The position numbers and the translations under genes were made by a program. The notes below the pieces were generated by a model. That model searched no databases and was not told where the DNA came from. It saw only the letters and a program-made list of their open reading frames with translations. A stretch of 64,000 bases of DNA from the NCBI RefSeq assembly GCF_000319305.2, contig NZ_AMWJ02000002.1, positions 682,001-746,000 of the forward strand, read 5' to 3'. The DNA comes from Pseudomonas bharatica CSV86 (GTDB lineage: Bacteria > Pseudomonadota > Gammaproteobacteria > Pseudomonadales > Pseudomonadaceae). This document shows positions 45,319 to 54,535 of this stretch, piece after piece. The first letter of the stretch is position 1. The number at the start of each line of letters is the position of its first letter.

Positions 45319-46761
45319 TTACAGCAGGAACAGGGTGGCCAGCCCCAGGAAGATGAAGAAACCACCACTGTCGGTCACCGCCGTGATCATCACGCTGGAG
45401 CCCATTGCCGGGTCGCGACCGAGGCGCGTAAGCGTCATCGGGATAAACACCCCCATGAACGCTGCCAGCAGCAGGTTAAGGGTCATTGCAGCGGTCATCA
45501 CCACCCCTAGCGACCAACTGCCATAGAGCAGGAAGGCCACTACCCCGATAACGCCACCCCAGATGAGGCCGTTGAGCAGCGATACCGCCAGCTCCTTGCG
45601 CATCAAGCGGGTAGTGTTGCCCGGAGTGACCTGGTCGAGCGCCATGGCACGGACGATCATGGTGATGGTCTGGTTGCCGGAATTGCCGCCGATACCGGCC
45701 ACGATCGGCATCAACGCCGCAAGAGCCACCAGTTTCTCGATCGAGCCTTCGAACAGGCCGATCACCCGGGACGCCACGAAGGCAGTGATCAGGTTGATTG
45801 CCAGCCAGGCCCAGCGGTTGCGCAGCGAGCGCCAGACCGAGGCGAAGATGTCTTCCTCTTCGCGCAGACCGGCCATGTTCAGCACTTCGGTTTCGCTTTC
45901 TTCGCGGATCAGGTCGACCATTTCGTCGATGGTCAGACGACCGATCAGGCGGTCGTTCTTGTCCACTACCGGAGCCGAAACCAGGTCGTAGCGCTCGAAC
46001 GCCTGGGCTGCGTCGTAGGCGTCCTCGTCAGGGTGGAAGCTGACCGGATCGTCGGCCATGACCTCGGCGACCTGCTTGTCAGGGTCATTGACCAACAGAC
46101 GCTTGATCGGCAGCACGCCTTTGAGGATGCCGTCGTAATCGACGACGAACAGCTTGTCGGTATGGTTGGGCAATTCCTTGAGCCGGCGCAGGTAGCGCAG
46201 GACCACTTCCAGGCTGACATCTTCGCGGATGGTGACCATCTCGAAGTCCATCAGCGCACCGACCTGCTCCTCGTCATAGCTCAATGCCGAGCGCACCCGC
46301 TCGCGTTGCTGGGCGTCGAGGCTTTCCATCAGTTCGTGGACGACATCCCGGGGCAGCTCGGGAGCAAGGTCGGCCAGTTCGTCGGCGTCCATCTCCTTGG
46401 CCGCGGCGAGCAACTCGTGATCGTCCATGTCGGCAATCAGGGTTTCACGCACCGAGTCGGAGACTTCAAGAAGGATATCGCCGTCGCGCTCTGCCTTGAC
46501 CAACTGCCATACGGTCAGGCGGTCGTCCAGGGGCAAGGCTTCGAGAATATGGGCAACGTCGGCGGAGTGCAGGTCATCGAGCTTGCGTTGCAGCTCGACG
46601 AGGTGCTGCCGGTGGACGAAGCTTTCCACGTGATCGTTGTGGGCGCCTTCCTGACGGTGGGTCAGGTCTTCGACCAGGCGCTGGCGCTGCAGCAGCTCGA
46701 CCACCTGGGCCAGGCGGTCCTGCAGGCTTTCCTGCGTTTTTTTTGCTTCGATTTCAGTCAT
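45319..46761 (-). CDS. mgtE: magnesium transporter MgtE
   Basis: 480 residues starting MTEIEAKKTQESLQDRLAQV. N-terminal MgtE domain (HSADVAHILEALPLDDRLTV; DELADLAPELPRDVVHELME), two CBS motifs (about residues 195-310), and five C-terminal membrane segments with GIGGNSGNQTITMIVRAM, the pore-lining signature. It admits Mg2+ (and Co2+) when internal magnesium is low. I chose ATG 46761; the upstream open frame has no recognisable start signal. Confidence 0.95.
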   Translation of the reverse strand: MTEIEAKKTQESLQDRLAQVVELLQRQRLVEDLTHRQEGAHNDHVESFVHRQHLVELQRKLDDLHSADVAHILEALPLDDRLTVWQLVKAERDGDILLEVSDSVRETLIADMDDHELLAAAKEMDADELADLAPELPRDVVHELMESLDAQQRERVRSALSYDEEQVGALMDFEMVTIREDVSLEVVLRYLRRLKELPNHTDKLFVVDYDGILKGVLPIKRLLVNDPDKQVAEVMADDPVSFHPDEDAYDAAQAFERYDLVSAPVVDKNDRLIGRLTIDEMVDLIREESETEVLNMAGLREEEDIFASVWRSLRNRWAWLAINLITAFVASRVIGLFEGSIEKLVALAALMPIVAGIGGNSGNQTITMIVRAMALDQVTPGNTTRLMRKELAVSLLNGLIWGGVIGVVAFLLYGSWSLGVVMTAAMTLNLLLAAFMGVFIPMTLTRLGRDPAMGSSVMITAVTDSGGFFIFLGLATLFLL

Positions 46762-47100
46762 AGGCGAACTCCACTCCCAGCAGCGGAGCACGCCGGGAGA
46801 TCAATCAGTCACATCGTGATTGGCAAAACAGGCTTTTAAGTAACTACTGGGTAAGTCCATGGTGGTATTCCACAAGCCCCGGCGGGGCTGACGGGCGCAA
46901 TCATACACCGCTTGAGCTGCCAGGGGCTGAAAATCTCGGTGAAAACAATCGTTTGCGGAAATGACGAAGGCAAACTCCCGAATCCATCAATGCGACGGCC
47001 AGTGCCCGAAAAAGAGCACATCCACTCCCTGAAAAATTAGCACGCGCCGGCGACGCCTGGATGACAAATCATTTATCGGGATCAACAAATTGCGGAAAAC
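46762..47100. other. intergenic region upstream of mgtE
   Basis: About 340 bp between mgtE and the tRNA terminator, without a convincing gene. It contains GCCCCGGCGGGGC near 46876-46888, a short GC hairpin in the place where a leader that senses Mg2+ might be, but no known riboswitch pattern is recognisable. Confidence 0.3.
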
Positions 47101-47125
47101 AAAAAGCCCGCCATTAAGGCGGGCT
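47101..47125 (-). terminator. terminator of the tRNA operon
   Basis: On the minus strand AGCCCGCCTTAATGGCGGGCT is followed by TTTTTGTTTT, directly after the last tRNA-Arg. Confidence 0.85.
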
Positions 47126-47136
47126 CTTCGTCTATA

Positions 47137-47213
47137 TGGTGCACTCGACAGGATTCGAACCTGTGACCGCTCGGTTCGTAGCCGAGTACTCTATCCAGCT
47201 GAGCTACGAGTGC
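47137..47213 (-). tRNA. tRNA-Arg(ACG), third in operon
   Basis: GCACTCG acceptor, anticodon loop CTACGAA (ACG, read as ICG), TTCGAAT T-loop and encoded CCA. The 77-nt sequence recurs at 47290 and 47443. Confidence 0.95.
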
Positions 47214-47289
47214 AAGGTTGGCGCTTGATGAACCAGATCACCTCTGGTGTATCCGAAACAACTTCCAGAGGAAACGGCTTCTTGGATTA

Positions 47290-47366
47290 TGGTGCACTCG
47301 ACAGGATTCGAACCTGTGACCGCTCGGTTCGTAGCCGAGTACTCTATCCAGCTGAGCTACGAGTGC
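47290..47366 (-). tRNA. tRNA-Arg(ACG), second in operon
   Basis: Same 77-nt gene as the flanking copies. The repeat unit (gene plus 76-bp spacer) is exactly 153 bp. Confidence 0.95.
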
Positions 47367-47442
47367 AGGGTTGGTACTTGATGGACCAGATCACCTCTGG
47401 TTGAAGCCGAAGCAGATTTCAGTGAAACTTGCTTCTTCTATA

Positions 47443-47519
47443 TGGTGCACTCGACAGGATTCGAACCTGTGACCGCTCGGTTCGTAGCCGAGTACTCTAT
47501 CCAGCTGAGCTACGAGTGC
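47443..47519 (-). tRNA. tRNA-Arg(ACG), first in operon
   Basis: Same 77-nt gene, closest to the tRNA-Ser gene and likely first transcribed of the three. Confidence 0.95.
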
Positions 47520-47627
47520 ATTTGAAGCCGCGCATTATAGTTCGCTAAATCTTTTTGGCAATCACTTTTTCGTTTAATTTCAACTACTTAGCGATTCATG
47601 CCAGATTACAGCGCCCTACATGAATAA

Positions 47628-47717
47628 TGGCGGAGAAGGGGGATTCGAACCCCCGATACCCTTGTGAGGTATACTCCCTTAGCAGGGGAGCGCCTTCGGC
47701 CACTCGGCCACCTCTCC
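47628..47717 (-). tRNA. tRNA-Ser(GCT)
   Basis: 90 nt with the long variable arm of class II tRNAs: GGAGAGG acceptor, anticodon loop CTGCTAA (GCT), GGTTCGAATCC T-arm, encoded CCA. The order rsmA then tRNA-Ser(GCT) then tRNA-Arg is usual in Pseudomonas. Confidence 0.95.
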
Positions 47718-47789
47718 GCAACACGGGGCGTATAATAACCAGAGCCTTCCCCGTTTGCAAACTCTTTTTTGAAAAAAAAACGAGAAAAA

Positions 47790-47978
47790 TTAAAGGGTTG
47801 GTTCTTCGTCCTTCTCTTTCTTGATCCGCAGATAGATTTCCTCGCGGTGCACAGCCACTTCCTTCGGTGCGTTGACGCCAATGCGCACCTGGTTTCCTTT
47901 GACGCCGAGCACGGTCACGGTAATTTCGCCATCGCCAATAATCAGGCTTTCGGCACACCGACGAGTCAGAATCAGCAT
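47790..47978 (-). CDS. rsmA: post-transcriptional regulator RsmA/CsrA
   Basis: 62 residues: MLILTRRCAESLIIGDGEIT, then VTVLGVKGNQVRIGVNAPKE and VAVHREEIYLRI. It includes the RNA-binding strand and Arg44 region (VHREEIY) of CsrA. It binds GGA motifs in mRNA leaders and is titrated by small RNAs of the Rsm type. GGAG lies upstream of the ATG. It sits between lysC and tRNA-Ser, its usual place in the genus. Confidence 0.97.
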   Translation of the reverse strand: MLILTRRCAESLIIGDGEITVTVLGVKGNQVRIGVNAPKEVAVHREEIYLRIKKEKDEEPTL

Positions 47979-48104
47979 ACGTTACTCCTCACGGGATTCA
48001 GTTCAGGGACAACAGTCTGTAGGTAAAGCGGGCTCGGGACTGCAACCAGGACGGTTGCCGGCCTCTGCCGGAGTATTGACCAGGGTGTGAAGGGGCACAC
48101 AGGT

Positions 48105-48132
48105 CGAAAAAAGGAGCGCGGCCTGGCCGCGC
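48105..48132 (-). terminator. terminator after lysC
   Basis: On the minus strand GCGCGGCC-A-GGCCGCGC is followed by TCCTTTTTTC, 15 bp beyond the stop. Confidence 0.8.
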
Positions 48133-48146
48133 CCCCGGGACACCGC

Positions 48147-49382
48147 TTATTCGCCCGAACGGGCCGGAGCGTCCAGCTCGAAGGCGGTATGCAGAGCGCG
48201 TACGGCCAGCTCCAGGTACTTCTCTTCGATTACCACCGAAACCTTGATCTCCGAGGTGGAGATCATCTGGATATTGATGCTCTCCTTGGCCAGGGCTTCG
48301 AACATGCGGCTGGCGACGCCCGCGTGGGAGCGCATGCCGACACCGACGATGGAAACCTTGGCGATCTTGGTGTCGCCGATCACTTCCCGGGCACCGATCT
48401 GGCTGGCGGTGTTTTCCAGCACCTGCTGCGCCTTGGCGTAGTCGTTGCGGTGCACGGTGAAGGTGAAGTCGGTGGTGTTATCGTGCGAAACGTTCTGCAC
48501 GATCATGTCGACTTCGATATTGGCGGCGCTGATCGGGCCGAGGATCTTGAAAGCCACGCCCGGAGTGTCCGGTACGCCACGGATGGTCAGCTTGGCTTCA
48601 TCGCGGTTGAAGGCGATGCCGGAAATGATCGGCTGTTCCATGGATTCCTCTTCATCAATGGTAATGAGGGTACCCGGACCCTCCTGGAAGCTGTGCAGCA
48701 CGCGCAGCGGAACGTTGTACTTGCCGGCGAACTCGACGGCACGGATCTGCAGGACCTTGGAACCGAGGCTGGCCATTTCCAGCATCTCTTCGAAGGTGAT
48801 CTTGTCCAGGCGCTGGGCCTGGGATACCACGCGCGGGTCGGTGGTGTAGACACCGTCGACATCGGTGTAGATCTGGCACTCGTCAGCCTTCAGGGCCGCC
48901 GCCAGGGCCACGCCGGTGGTGTCGGAACCACCGCGACCGAGGGTGGTGATGTTGCCTTGCTCGTCGACGCCCTGGAAACCGGCGACCACGACCACGCGGC
49001 CGGCCTTGAGGTCGCCACGGATCTTCTGGTCGTCGATTTGCAGGATGCGCGCCTTGTTGTGCGCGCTGTCGGTGAGGATCCGCACCTGATTGCCGGTATA
49101 CGACACCGCCGGGATGCCGCGCTTGATCAGTGCCATGGCGAGCAAGGCAATGGTCACCTGCTCACCGGTGGACACGATCACGTCCAGTTCGCGTGGAACC
49201 GGCTGATCGCTGATCTGCTTGGCAAGGTCGATCAGGCGGTTGGTTTCACCGCTCATCGCCGACAGTACAACCACCAGGTCATCGCCGGCTTCGCGGAATT
49301 TCTTGACCTTTTCGGCTACCTGCTCGATTCGCTCGATTGTGCCGACCGAGGTACCGCCAAATTTCTGTACGATCAACGCCAT
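48147..49382 (-). CDS. lysC: aspartate kinase LysC
   Basis: 411 residues. KFGGTSVGTIERIEQVAEKV at the N-terminus is the kinase signature; GRGGSDTTGVALAAALKADE and YTDVDGVYTTDPRVV form the active site. Two ACT domains follow (residues about 265-400), which bind lysine and threonine for feedback control. It makes aspartyl phosphate, the first step to lysine, threonine and methionine. Upstream is alaS with its own terminator, downstream rsmA. Confidence 0.97.
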   Translation of the reverse strand: MALIVQKFGGTSVGTIERIEQVAEKVKKFREAGDDLVVVLSAMSGETNRLIDLAKQISDQPVPRELDVIVSTGEQVTIALLAMALIKRGIPAVSYTGNQVRILTDSAHNKARILQIDDQKIRGDLKAGRVVVVAGFQGVDEQGNITTLGRGGSDTTGVALAAALKADECQIYTDVDGVYTTDPRVVSQAQRLDKITFEEMLEMASLGSKVLQIRAVEFAGKYNVPLRVLHSFQEGPGTLITIDEEESMEQPIISGIAFNRDEAKLTIRGVPDTPGVAFKILGPISAANIEVDMIVQNVSHDNTTDFTFTVHRNDYAKAQQVLENTASQIGAREVIGDTKIAKVSIVGVGMRSHAGVASRMFEALAKESINIQMISTSEIKVSVVIEEKYLELAVRALHTAFELDAPARSGE

Positions 49383-49430
49383 TTCAAAGCCGCCTCAGCC
49401 CGTGAAGGGCACCCAATAAACAAAACACAA

Positions 49431-49467
49431 CGCCGACGGCCCGCTACTAGACAACGGGCCGTCGGCG
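49431..49467 (-). terminator. terminator between alaS and lysC
   Basis: 13-bp arms CGCCGACGGCCCG and CGGGCCGTCGGCG with an 11-base loop. On the minus strand it is followed by TTGTGTTTTGTTT. Confidence 0.8.
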
Positions 49468-49469
49468 CC

Positions 49470-52091
49470 TCAGACACCCTGCTCTGCGAATGGCACGGCC
49501 AGGGCCAGTGCGCCGTCCAGCGCTGCGGCGTCCACGCCACCACCTTGCGCCATGTCCGGACGACCGCCACCCTTGCCACCCACCGCCGCAGCGGCTTGCT
49601 TCATCAAATCCCCGGCTTTGAGTTGGCCGGTGAGGTCCTTGGTCACGCCGGCGACCAGTACGACCTTCTCTTCGTGGACACTGCCGAGCAGGATCACTGC
49701 GCGGCCGAGCTTGTTCTTCAATTGATCGACCAGGGCCAGCAGGGCCTTGCCGTCCTGGCCGTCCAGGCGTGCAGCCAGGACCTTGACGCCCTTGACGTCC
49801 ACCGCACTGTTGGCGAGATCGTCGCCGGCGGCGCTGGCAGCCTTGGCCTGCAGTTGCTCCAGCTGTTTTTCCAGCTGGCGGTTGCGCTCCAGCACGGCCG
49901 ACAGCTTGTCGATCAGGTTGTCACGGCTGCCCTTGACCAGTTGCGCGGCTTCCTTGAGCTGTTCTTCGGCGCCATTGAGGTAGGCCAGTGCCGCAGCACC
50001 GGTGACCGCCTCGATACGACGCACGCCGGAGGCCACGCCACCTTCGCTGACGATCTTGAGCAGGCCGATATCACCGGTTCGCTTGGCGTGGATACCACCG
50101 CACAGCTCGACCGAGAAGTCGCCCATGCTCAGGACCCGCACGCTGTCGCCGTATTTCTCGCCGAACAGGGCCATGGCGCCCTTCTGCTTGGCGGTGTCGA
50201 TATCGGTCTCTTCGGTCTGCACCTCGGAGTTCCTGCGGATTTCGCGGTTGACGATCTCTTCCAGGGCCTTGATCTGCTCTGGCTTGACCGCCTCCGGATG
50301 GCTGAAGTCGAAACGCAGGCGCTGGCTGTTCACCAGCGAGCCCTTCTGCTGTACGTGCTCGCCCAGGACCTGGCGCAGCGCAGCGTGCAGCAGGTGGGTG
50401 GCGGAGTGGTTCAGCGCCGTGGCCTTCTGCACATCGGCATCGACCCTGGCCTCGACCTGGGCACCGACGACGAGCTTGCCGCTGGCGATCACCCCGTGGT
50501 GCAGGAAGGCACCGCCGGTCTTGGTGGTGTCGCGCACGTCGAAACGCGCGGCGCCGGCCTGCAGGTAGCCGGTGTCACCGATCTGGCCACCGGACTCCGC
50601 GTAGAACGGCGTACGGTCGAGGATCACAACGCCCTCCTCGCCTTCGCCCAGTTGCTCGACCGACTGGCCATCCTTGTACAGGGCGACGATCTTCGCGCTG
50701 CCTTCGGTAGCGCTGTAGCCAAGGAACTCGGTGTCCACGTCGACCTTGACCAGGCTGTTGTAGTCCAGGCCGAAGGCGCTGGCAGAGCGGGCGCGCTCGC
50801 GCTGCGCTTCCATCTCGCGCTCGAAGCCTTCCTCGTCGATGCTCAGCTCGCGCTCGCGGGCGATGTCGGCGGTCAGGTCCATCGGGAAGCCGTAGGTGTC
50901 GTACAGCTTGAAGACCACTTCGCCGGGAATGACGTTGCCCTTGAGGTCGGCCAGGTCCTGTTCGAGGATCTTCAGGCCCTGCTCCAGGGTCTTGGCGAAC
51001 TGCTCTTCCTCGGTCTTCAGCACACGCTCGATATGCGCCTGCTGGGTTTTCAGCTCGGGGAAGGCGTCGCCCATCTCGGCCACCAGTGCCGCGACGATCT
51101 GGTAGAAGAAGCTGCCCTTGGCGCCGAGCTTGTTACCGTGGCGGCAAGCGCGACGAATGATACGGCGCAGCACGTAGCCGCGACCTTCGTTGGACGGCAC
51201 CACGCCGTCGGCGATCAGGAAGCCGCAGGAACGGATATGGTCGGCCACCACTTTCAGCGAAGGCTGGCCTTCGTCGGTGCAGCCGATGGCCTTGGCCGAA
51301 GCGGCCAGCAGGCTCTGGAACAGGTCGATCTCGTAGTTCGAGTGGACGTGCTGCAGGACCGCGCTGATGCGCTCCAGGCCCATGCCGGTGTCCACCGATG
51401 GCGCCGGCAGGGGGTGCAGGACACCATCCGCGGTGCGGTTGAACTGCATGAAGACGTTGTTCCAGATCTCGATGTAGCGGTCGCCGTCTTCTTCCGGCGA
51501 GCCGGGTGGGCCGCCCCAGATGTCGGCGCCGTGATCGTAGAAGATCTCGGTGCACGGACCGCACGGGCCGGTGTCGCCCATGGTCCAGAAGTTATCGGAG
51601 GCGTATGGCGCGCCCTTGTTGTCGCCGATGCGGACCATGCGCTCGGCGGGAACGCCGACTTCCTTGGTCCAGATGTCATAGGCCTCGTCGTCGGTCGCGT
51701 AGACGGTGACCCAAAGCTTGTCCTTCGGCAGGTTCAGCCACTTTTCGGAGGTCAGGAAGGTCCAGGCGAAGGTGATCGCATCGCGCTTGAAATAGTCACC
51801 GAAGCTGAAGTTGCCCAGCATTTCGAAGAAGGTATGGTGGCGCGCGGTGTAGCCGACGTTTTCCAGGTCGTTGTGCTTGCCGCCGGCACGCACGCATTTC
51901 TGGCTGCTCACCGCGCGGGTGTATGCGCGCTTTTCCTGGCCGAGGAAGCAGTCCTTGAACTGGTTCATCCCGGCGTTGGTGAACAGCAGGGTCGGGTCGT
52001 TGCCCGGGATCAGGGAGCTGGAGGCGACTCGGGTGTGTCCCTGCTCTTCGAAGAATCGAAGGAAGGCTTCACGGATTTCTGCGCTTTTCAT
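49470..52091 (-). CDS. alaS: alanine-tRNA ligase AlaS
   Basis: 873 residues, a normal length. N-terminal class II core (MKSAEIREAFLRFFEEQGHT; RARHHTFFEMLGNFSFGDYF), the editing domain with LNHSATHLLHAALRQVLG and the CGGIHAKRTGDIGLLKIV zinc site, and the C-terminal oligomerisation tail. It charges tRNA-Ala and clears mischarged Ser and Gly. ATG 52091 is chosen over an upstream in-frame ATG at 52124 because it gives the family N-terminus. Confidence 0.97.
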   Translation of the reverse strand: MKSAEIREAFLRFFEEQGHTRVASSSLIPGNDPTLLFTNAGMNQFKDCFLGQEKRAYTRAVSSQKCVRAGGKHNDLENVGYTARHHTFFEMLGNFSFGDYFKRDAITFAWTFLTSEKWLNLPKDKLWVTVYATDDEAYDIWTKEVGVPAERMVRIGDNKGAPYASDNFWTMGDTGPCGPCTEIFYDHGADIWGGPPGSPEEDGDRYIEIWNNVFMQFNRTADGVLHPLPAPSVDTGMGLERISAVLQHVHSNYEIDLFQSLLAASAKAIGCTDEGQPSLKVVADHIRSCGFLIADGVVPSNEGRGYVLRRIIRRACRHGNKLGAKGSFFYQIVAALVAEMGDAFPELKTQQAHIERVLKTEEEQFAKTLEQGLKILEQDLADLKGNVIPGEVVFKLYDTYGFPMDLTADIARERELSIDEEGFEREMEAQRERARSASAFGLDYNSLVKVDVDTEFLGYSATEGSAKIVALYKDGQSVEQLGEGEEGVVILDRTPFYAESGGQIGDTGYLQAGAARFDVRDTTKTGGAFLHHGVIASGKLVVGAQVEARVDADVQKATALNHSATHLLHAALRQVLGEHVQQKGSLVNSQRLRFDFSHPEAVKPEQIKALEEIVNREIRRNSEVQTEETDIDTAKQKGAMALFGEKYGDSVRVLSMGDFSVELCGGIHAKRTGDIGLLKIVSEGGVASGVRRIEAVTGAAALAYLNGAEEQLKEAAQLVKGSRDNLIDKLSAVLERNRQLEKQLEQLQAKAASAAGDDLANSAVDVKGVKVLAARLDGQDGKALLALVDQLKNKLGRAVILLGSVHEEKVVLVAGVTKDLTGQLKAGDLMKQAAAAVGGKGGGRPDMAQGGGVDAAALDGALALAVPFAEQGV

Positions 52092-52322
52092 AGGTTCTTC
52101 CACGGAAACGGCGGCCTGAGGCAAAAGTGCGCGTCAAAAGACGAAAACGACGGCAAAGGGCCGCATTATAGCCAGCCTGCGTGCCAGTTGTAGTGGGTTT
52201 ATACGCTGCAAAGGCCCATTCACGGATGAAAAGAAGGTTAATCGAGGCGATTTGCTTAGCAGGCTATGCGTTCATCGGAAAACTGTGTTACAAAAAGCTC
52301 GGCCATCACCCATGATGGCAAC

Positions 52323-52469
52323 GTTCTCAGGGCGGGGTGCAATTCCCCACCGGCGGTAATTGCGCCCAGCGCGCATAGCCCGCGAGCGCTTGCAGGCAAG
52401 GCTTTGCAAGGTCAGCAGACCCGGTGCGATCCCGGGGCCGACGGTCACAGTCCGGATAAAGAGAGAACG
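52323..52469 (+). promoter_or_regulatory. FMN riboswitch (RFN element)
   Basis: Conserved blocks in order: TCTCAGGGCGGGGTGCAATT, CCCCACCGGCGGTAAT, AGCCCGCGAGCG, AAGGTCAGCAGACCCGGTG, GGGGCCGACGGTCACAGTCC and GGATAAAGAGAGAAC. This is the six-helix FMN aptamer. It sits about 100 bp before a lumazine synthase gene and presumably shuts it off when FMN is high. Confidence 0.95.
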
Positions 52470-52566
52470 GGATAGGCACCTTGTGTCCGTTCGTCCGCAT
52501 TTTCGCGAGCGACCATCCCTTTCGATCCAGATGCCCTGTTTCTTATACAAACAGGAGTCCGTTTCA

Positions 52567-53073
52567 ATGCAAGCAACCCCAATCGACAGCAAAGCCCACG
52601 GCAACGAGCGTATCGCCTTCGTCCAGGCTTGCTGGCACAAGGATATTGTCGATCAGAGCCGCAAGGGCTTCGTCGAGCAGATGGCCAAGCACGGCTATCA
52701 GGCTGGTGATATCGATTTCTACGAAGTCGGCGGCGCCTTCGAGATTCCGCTGCACGCCAAGCTGCTGGCGCGCAGTGGCCGATATGCTGCGATCGTCGCG
52801 GCCGGGCTGGTGGTGGATGGCGGCCTGTATCGCCATGAGTTCGTCGCCCAATCGGTGATCAGCGGGCTGATGCAGGTCCAACTGGAGACCGAAGTGCCAG
52901 TGTTCTCGGTGGTGCTGACCCCGCATCACTTCCATGCCGGTGATGAGCACCAGAAATTCTTCTTCGAGCACTTCGTGCTCAAGGGCGAGGAAGCGGCGAA
53001 TACCTGTGCCGATACCTTGTTGAAACTGCGGGCGTTGCGCCGTAGCGAAGTGCCGCAGAAGGTGGCGGTGTAA
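52567..53073 (+). CDS. ribH2: 6,7-dimethyl-8-ribityllumazine synthase, RibH2 type
   Basis: 168 residues. Substrate-site segments include FVQACWHKDIVDQSRKGF, YEVGGAFEIPLHAKLLARSG, AAGLVVDGGLYRHEFVAQSV and VFSVVLTPHHFH. It resembles the second type of lumazine synthase (RibH2 of Brucella and rhizobia) more than the housekeeping RibH. It makes the riboflavin precursor from the pyrimidine and butanone phosphate. The FMN riboswitch upstream supports the role. It stands alone, with its own terminator. Confidence 0.9.
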   Translation: MQATPIDSKAHGNERIAFVQACWHKDIVDQSRKGFVEQMAKHGYQAGDIDFYEVGGAFEIPLHAKLLARSGRYAAIVAAGLVVDGGLYRHEFVAQSVISGLMQVQLETEVPVFSVVLTPHHFHAGDEHQKFFFEHFVLKGEEAANTCADTLLKLRALRRSEVPQKVAV

Positions 53074-53079
53074 ATGAAG

Positions 53080-53110
53080 AAGGCCGCGGTGAGAACCGCG
53101 GCCTTTTTTG
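53080..53110 (+). terminator. terminator after ribH2
   Basis: AAGGCCGCGGT and ACCGCGGCCTT arms with a GAGA loop, followed by TTTTG, seven bases past the stop. Confidence 0.9.
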
Positions 53111-53126
53111 TTGATAGTTGCGGCCC

Positions 53127-53198
53127 TATCGCTGGCAAGCCAGCTCCCACAGGGTTCTGCAGCGACTCGGACCCTGTGGGAGCTGGCTTGCCAGCGAT
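53127..53198. repeat. REPIN: inverted REP pair
   Basis: Two REP units in opposite orientation (ATCGCTGGCAAGCCAGCTCC at 53128 and CCTGTGGGAGCTGGCTTGCC from about 53172). They lie between the convergent ends of ribH2 and astE. Confidence 0.85.
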
Positions 53199-53208
53199 GA
53201 AGCCGGTA

Positions 53209-54219
53209 CTACTGGCCTAGTCCTTCAGCCGAAGCCGGAACGATCAGGATCCCCGCCCGCAGTCCATTCTTCACCTTGGGATTGGGGAAAATGATCCTCG
53301 CCCCCTCCTCCTCCACGATCCAGCGCGTCTCGGCCAGATCCTCGGCCAGCAGATAGCCCTTGGACAACTCCGAGAAGTTCTCGATGTCCGCCGGCAGGTG
53401 CAGGTGGAAGCTGTCGCTGTGCTTGATGATCTCGCGGGCGACACTGAACAGTTGCAGGCCGTCCAGCTCTTCGGTCGGCACCGGCTCGTTGCCCTCGATG
53501 ATCTGGATGAGCCGGGTCTCCAGAAGGTCGAGGTTGACCTGCTGGTTCTGCCCGAACGGCCGTGCCTTGCCCAGTTCCAGGGTGAAGGACTCGGCGCCCA
53601 GTTGCTCGTAGGTGTAGGCAGTGAAGGTGATCGAGGTCTTGCTCTGCAACAGCACCGCCTCCATGCCGGCAGCCCGCAGGCGTGCCAGCTCGCGGCGGGA
53701 ATGCTGGCGCCCTTCCTTGTAGGGATAGAGCGCGAACTGCTCGATCTTCGATCCACGGATCGCGGTGTGTAGGTCGTAGTGCAACCGGGTACGTCCCGGG
53801 ATGCTGAAAAAGGTCGCCGCCAGATGCTCCAGGTCCCCGGCGCGCAAGGCCTCCGGACCGCTGGACAGTTCATGCCGCCCGTTGAACAGGCGATTCACGT
53901 CCTGTTCGATATAGCGCTCGCCCTTGCGCATCGCCTCGGGGTTGCCGAACAGGAACAGGACCCGTGCCCTCGGATGGATCTCGCCCTTGGCGATCCGCCC
54001 GAGCAGATCGTCGAGCAGTTCGATGGGCGCGGTCTCGTTGCCGTGGATACCGGCGGACAACAGCAGGTCGAGGCCGTTGTCCTGCGACTCCGGCGGCCGC
54101 ACCTCCAGCGCGCCCTCGGCAAGCCAGCGCAGGCGTACACCTTGCACCGTGGCCTGGGTCTTCTCGGCCGGCTCGCGTTCGAACAGGGTCAGATCAAGCA
54201 GTTTGCCGAGGGAGAGCAT
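53209..54219 (-). CDS. astE: succinylglutamate desuccinylase AstE/AruE
   Basis: 336 residues starting MLSLGKLLDLTLFEREPAEK. The zinc-peptidase-like site is visible: LLSAGIHGNETAPIELLDDL (His and Glu) and RTRLHYDLHTAIRGSKIEQF (His). It removes succinate from N-succinylglutamate, giving glutamate, the last step of the AST pathway. It is last in the aru operon, 12 bp after the His-rich gene. Confidence 0.95.
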   Translation of the reverse strand: MLSLGKLLDLTLFEREPAEKTQATVQGVRLRWLAEGALEVRPPESQDNGLDLLLSAGIHGNETAPIELLDDLLGRIAKGEIHPRARVLFLFGNPEAMRKGERYIEQDVNRLFNGRHELSSGPEALRAGDLEHLAATFFSIPGRTRLHYDLHTAIRGSKIEQFALYPYKEGRQHSRRELARLRAAGMEAVLLQSKTSITFTAYTYEQLGAESFTLELGKARPFGQNQQVNLDLLETRLIQIIEGNEPVPTEELDGLQLFSVAREIIKHSDSFHLHLPADIENFSELSKGYLLAEDLAETRWIVEEEGARIIFPNPKVKNGLRAGILIVPASAEGLGQ

Positions 54220-54230
54220 GGGGCGATTCC

Positions 54231-54521
54231 TTAGTGATGATGTCCGCAATCGGGACCATGGACGTGATCGTCATCGTCGCCGACATCCGCCGGCTCCATT
54301 TCCAGTTGCAGGCTGACCAGGTTGGTCGCCAGCGGACGCAGCAGCAGGTTGGCGTACTCGGTATCGCCTTCCTCGACATCGACGCCGATCAGCAACTGCC
54401 CGCGGCCGTCCTGCTGGATCCATACTTCCTTGCCCTGCCAGATCACCGCAAAGCGGTTGGTGGAGGCTTCGCGCTGGTTGCCATCTTCGTCTTCAAGGAT
54501 CAGTTGCAGGGCGTCGGACAT
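54231..54521 (-). CDS. small acidic protein with His-rich tail, aru operon
   Basis: 96 residues: MSDALQLILEDEDGNQREAS, then VIWQGKEVWIQQDGRGQLLI and a C-terminal DDDDHVHGPDCGHHH. The tail could bind a metal. It lies between astB and astE with 15 and 12 bp gaps, so it is cotranscribed with arginine catabolism genes. Since AstE-type enzymes need zinc, metal supply is a conceivable role, but this is speculation. Confidence 0.75.
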   Translation of the reverse strand: MSDALQLILEDEDGNQREASTNRFAVIWQGKEVWIQQDGRGQLLIGVDVEEGDTEYANLLLRPLATNLVSLQLEMEPADVGDDDDHVHGPDCGHHH

Positions 54522-54535
54522 TTTCGGGTGCTCTT

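Noticed and set aside
48087..52193. A 1368-codon open frame on the plus strand
   Set aside because: It is antisense to lysC and alaS over its whole length, both recognised and intact; its composition is that of a GC-rich mirror frame.
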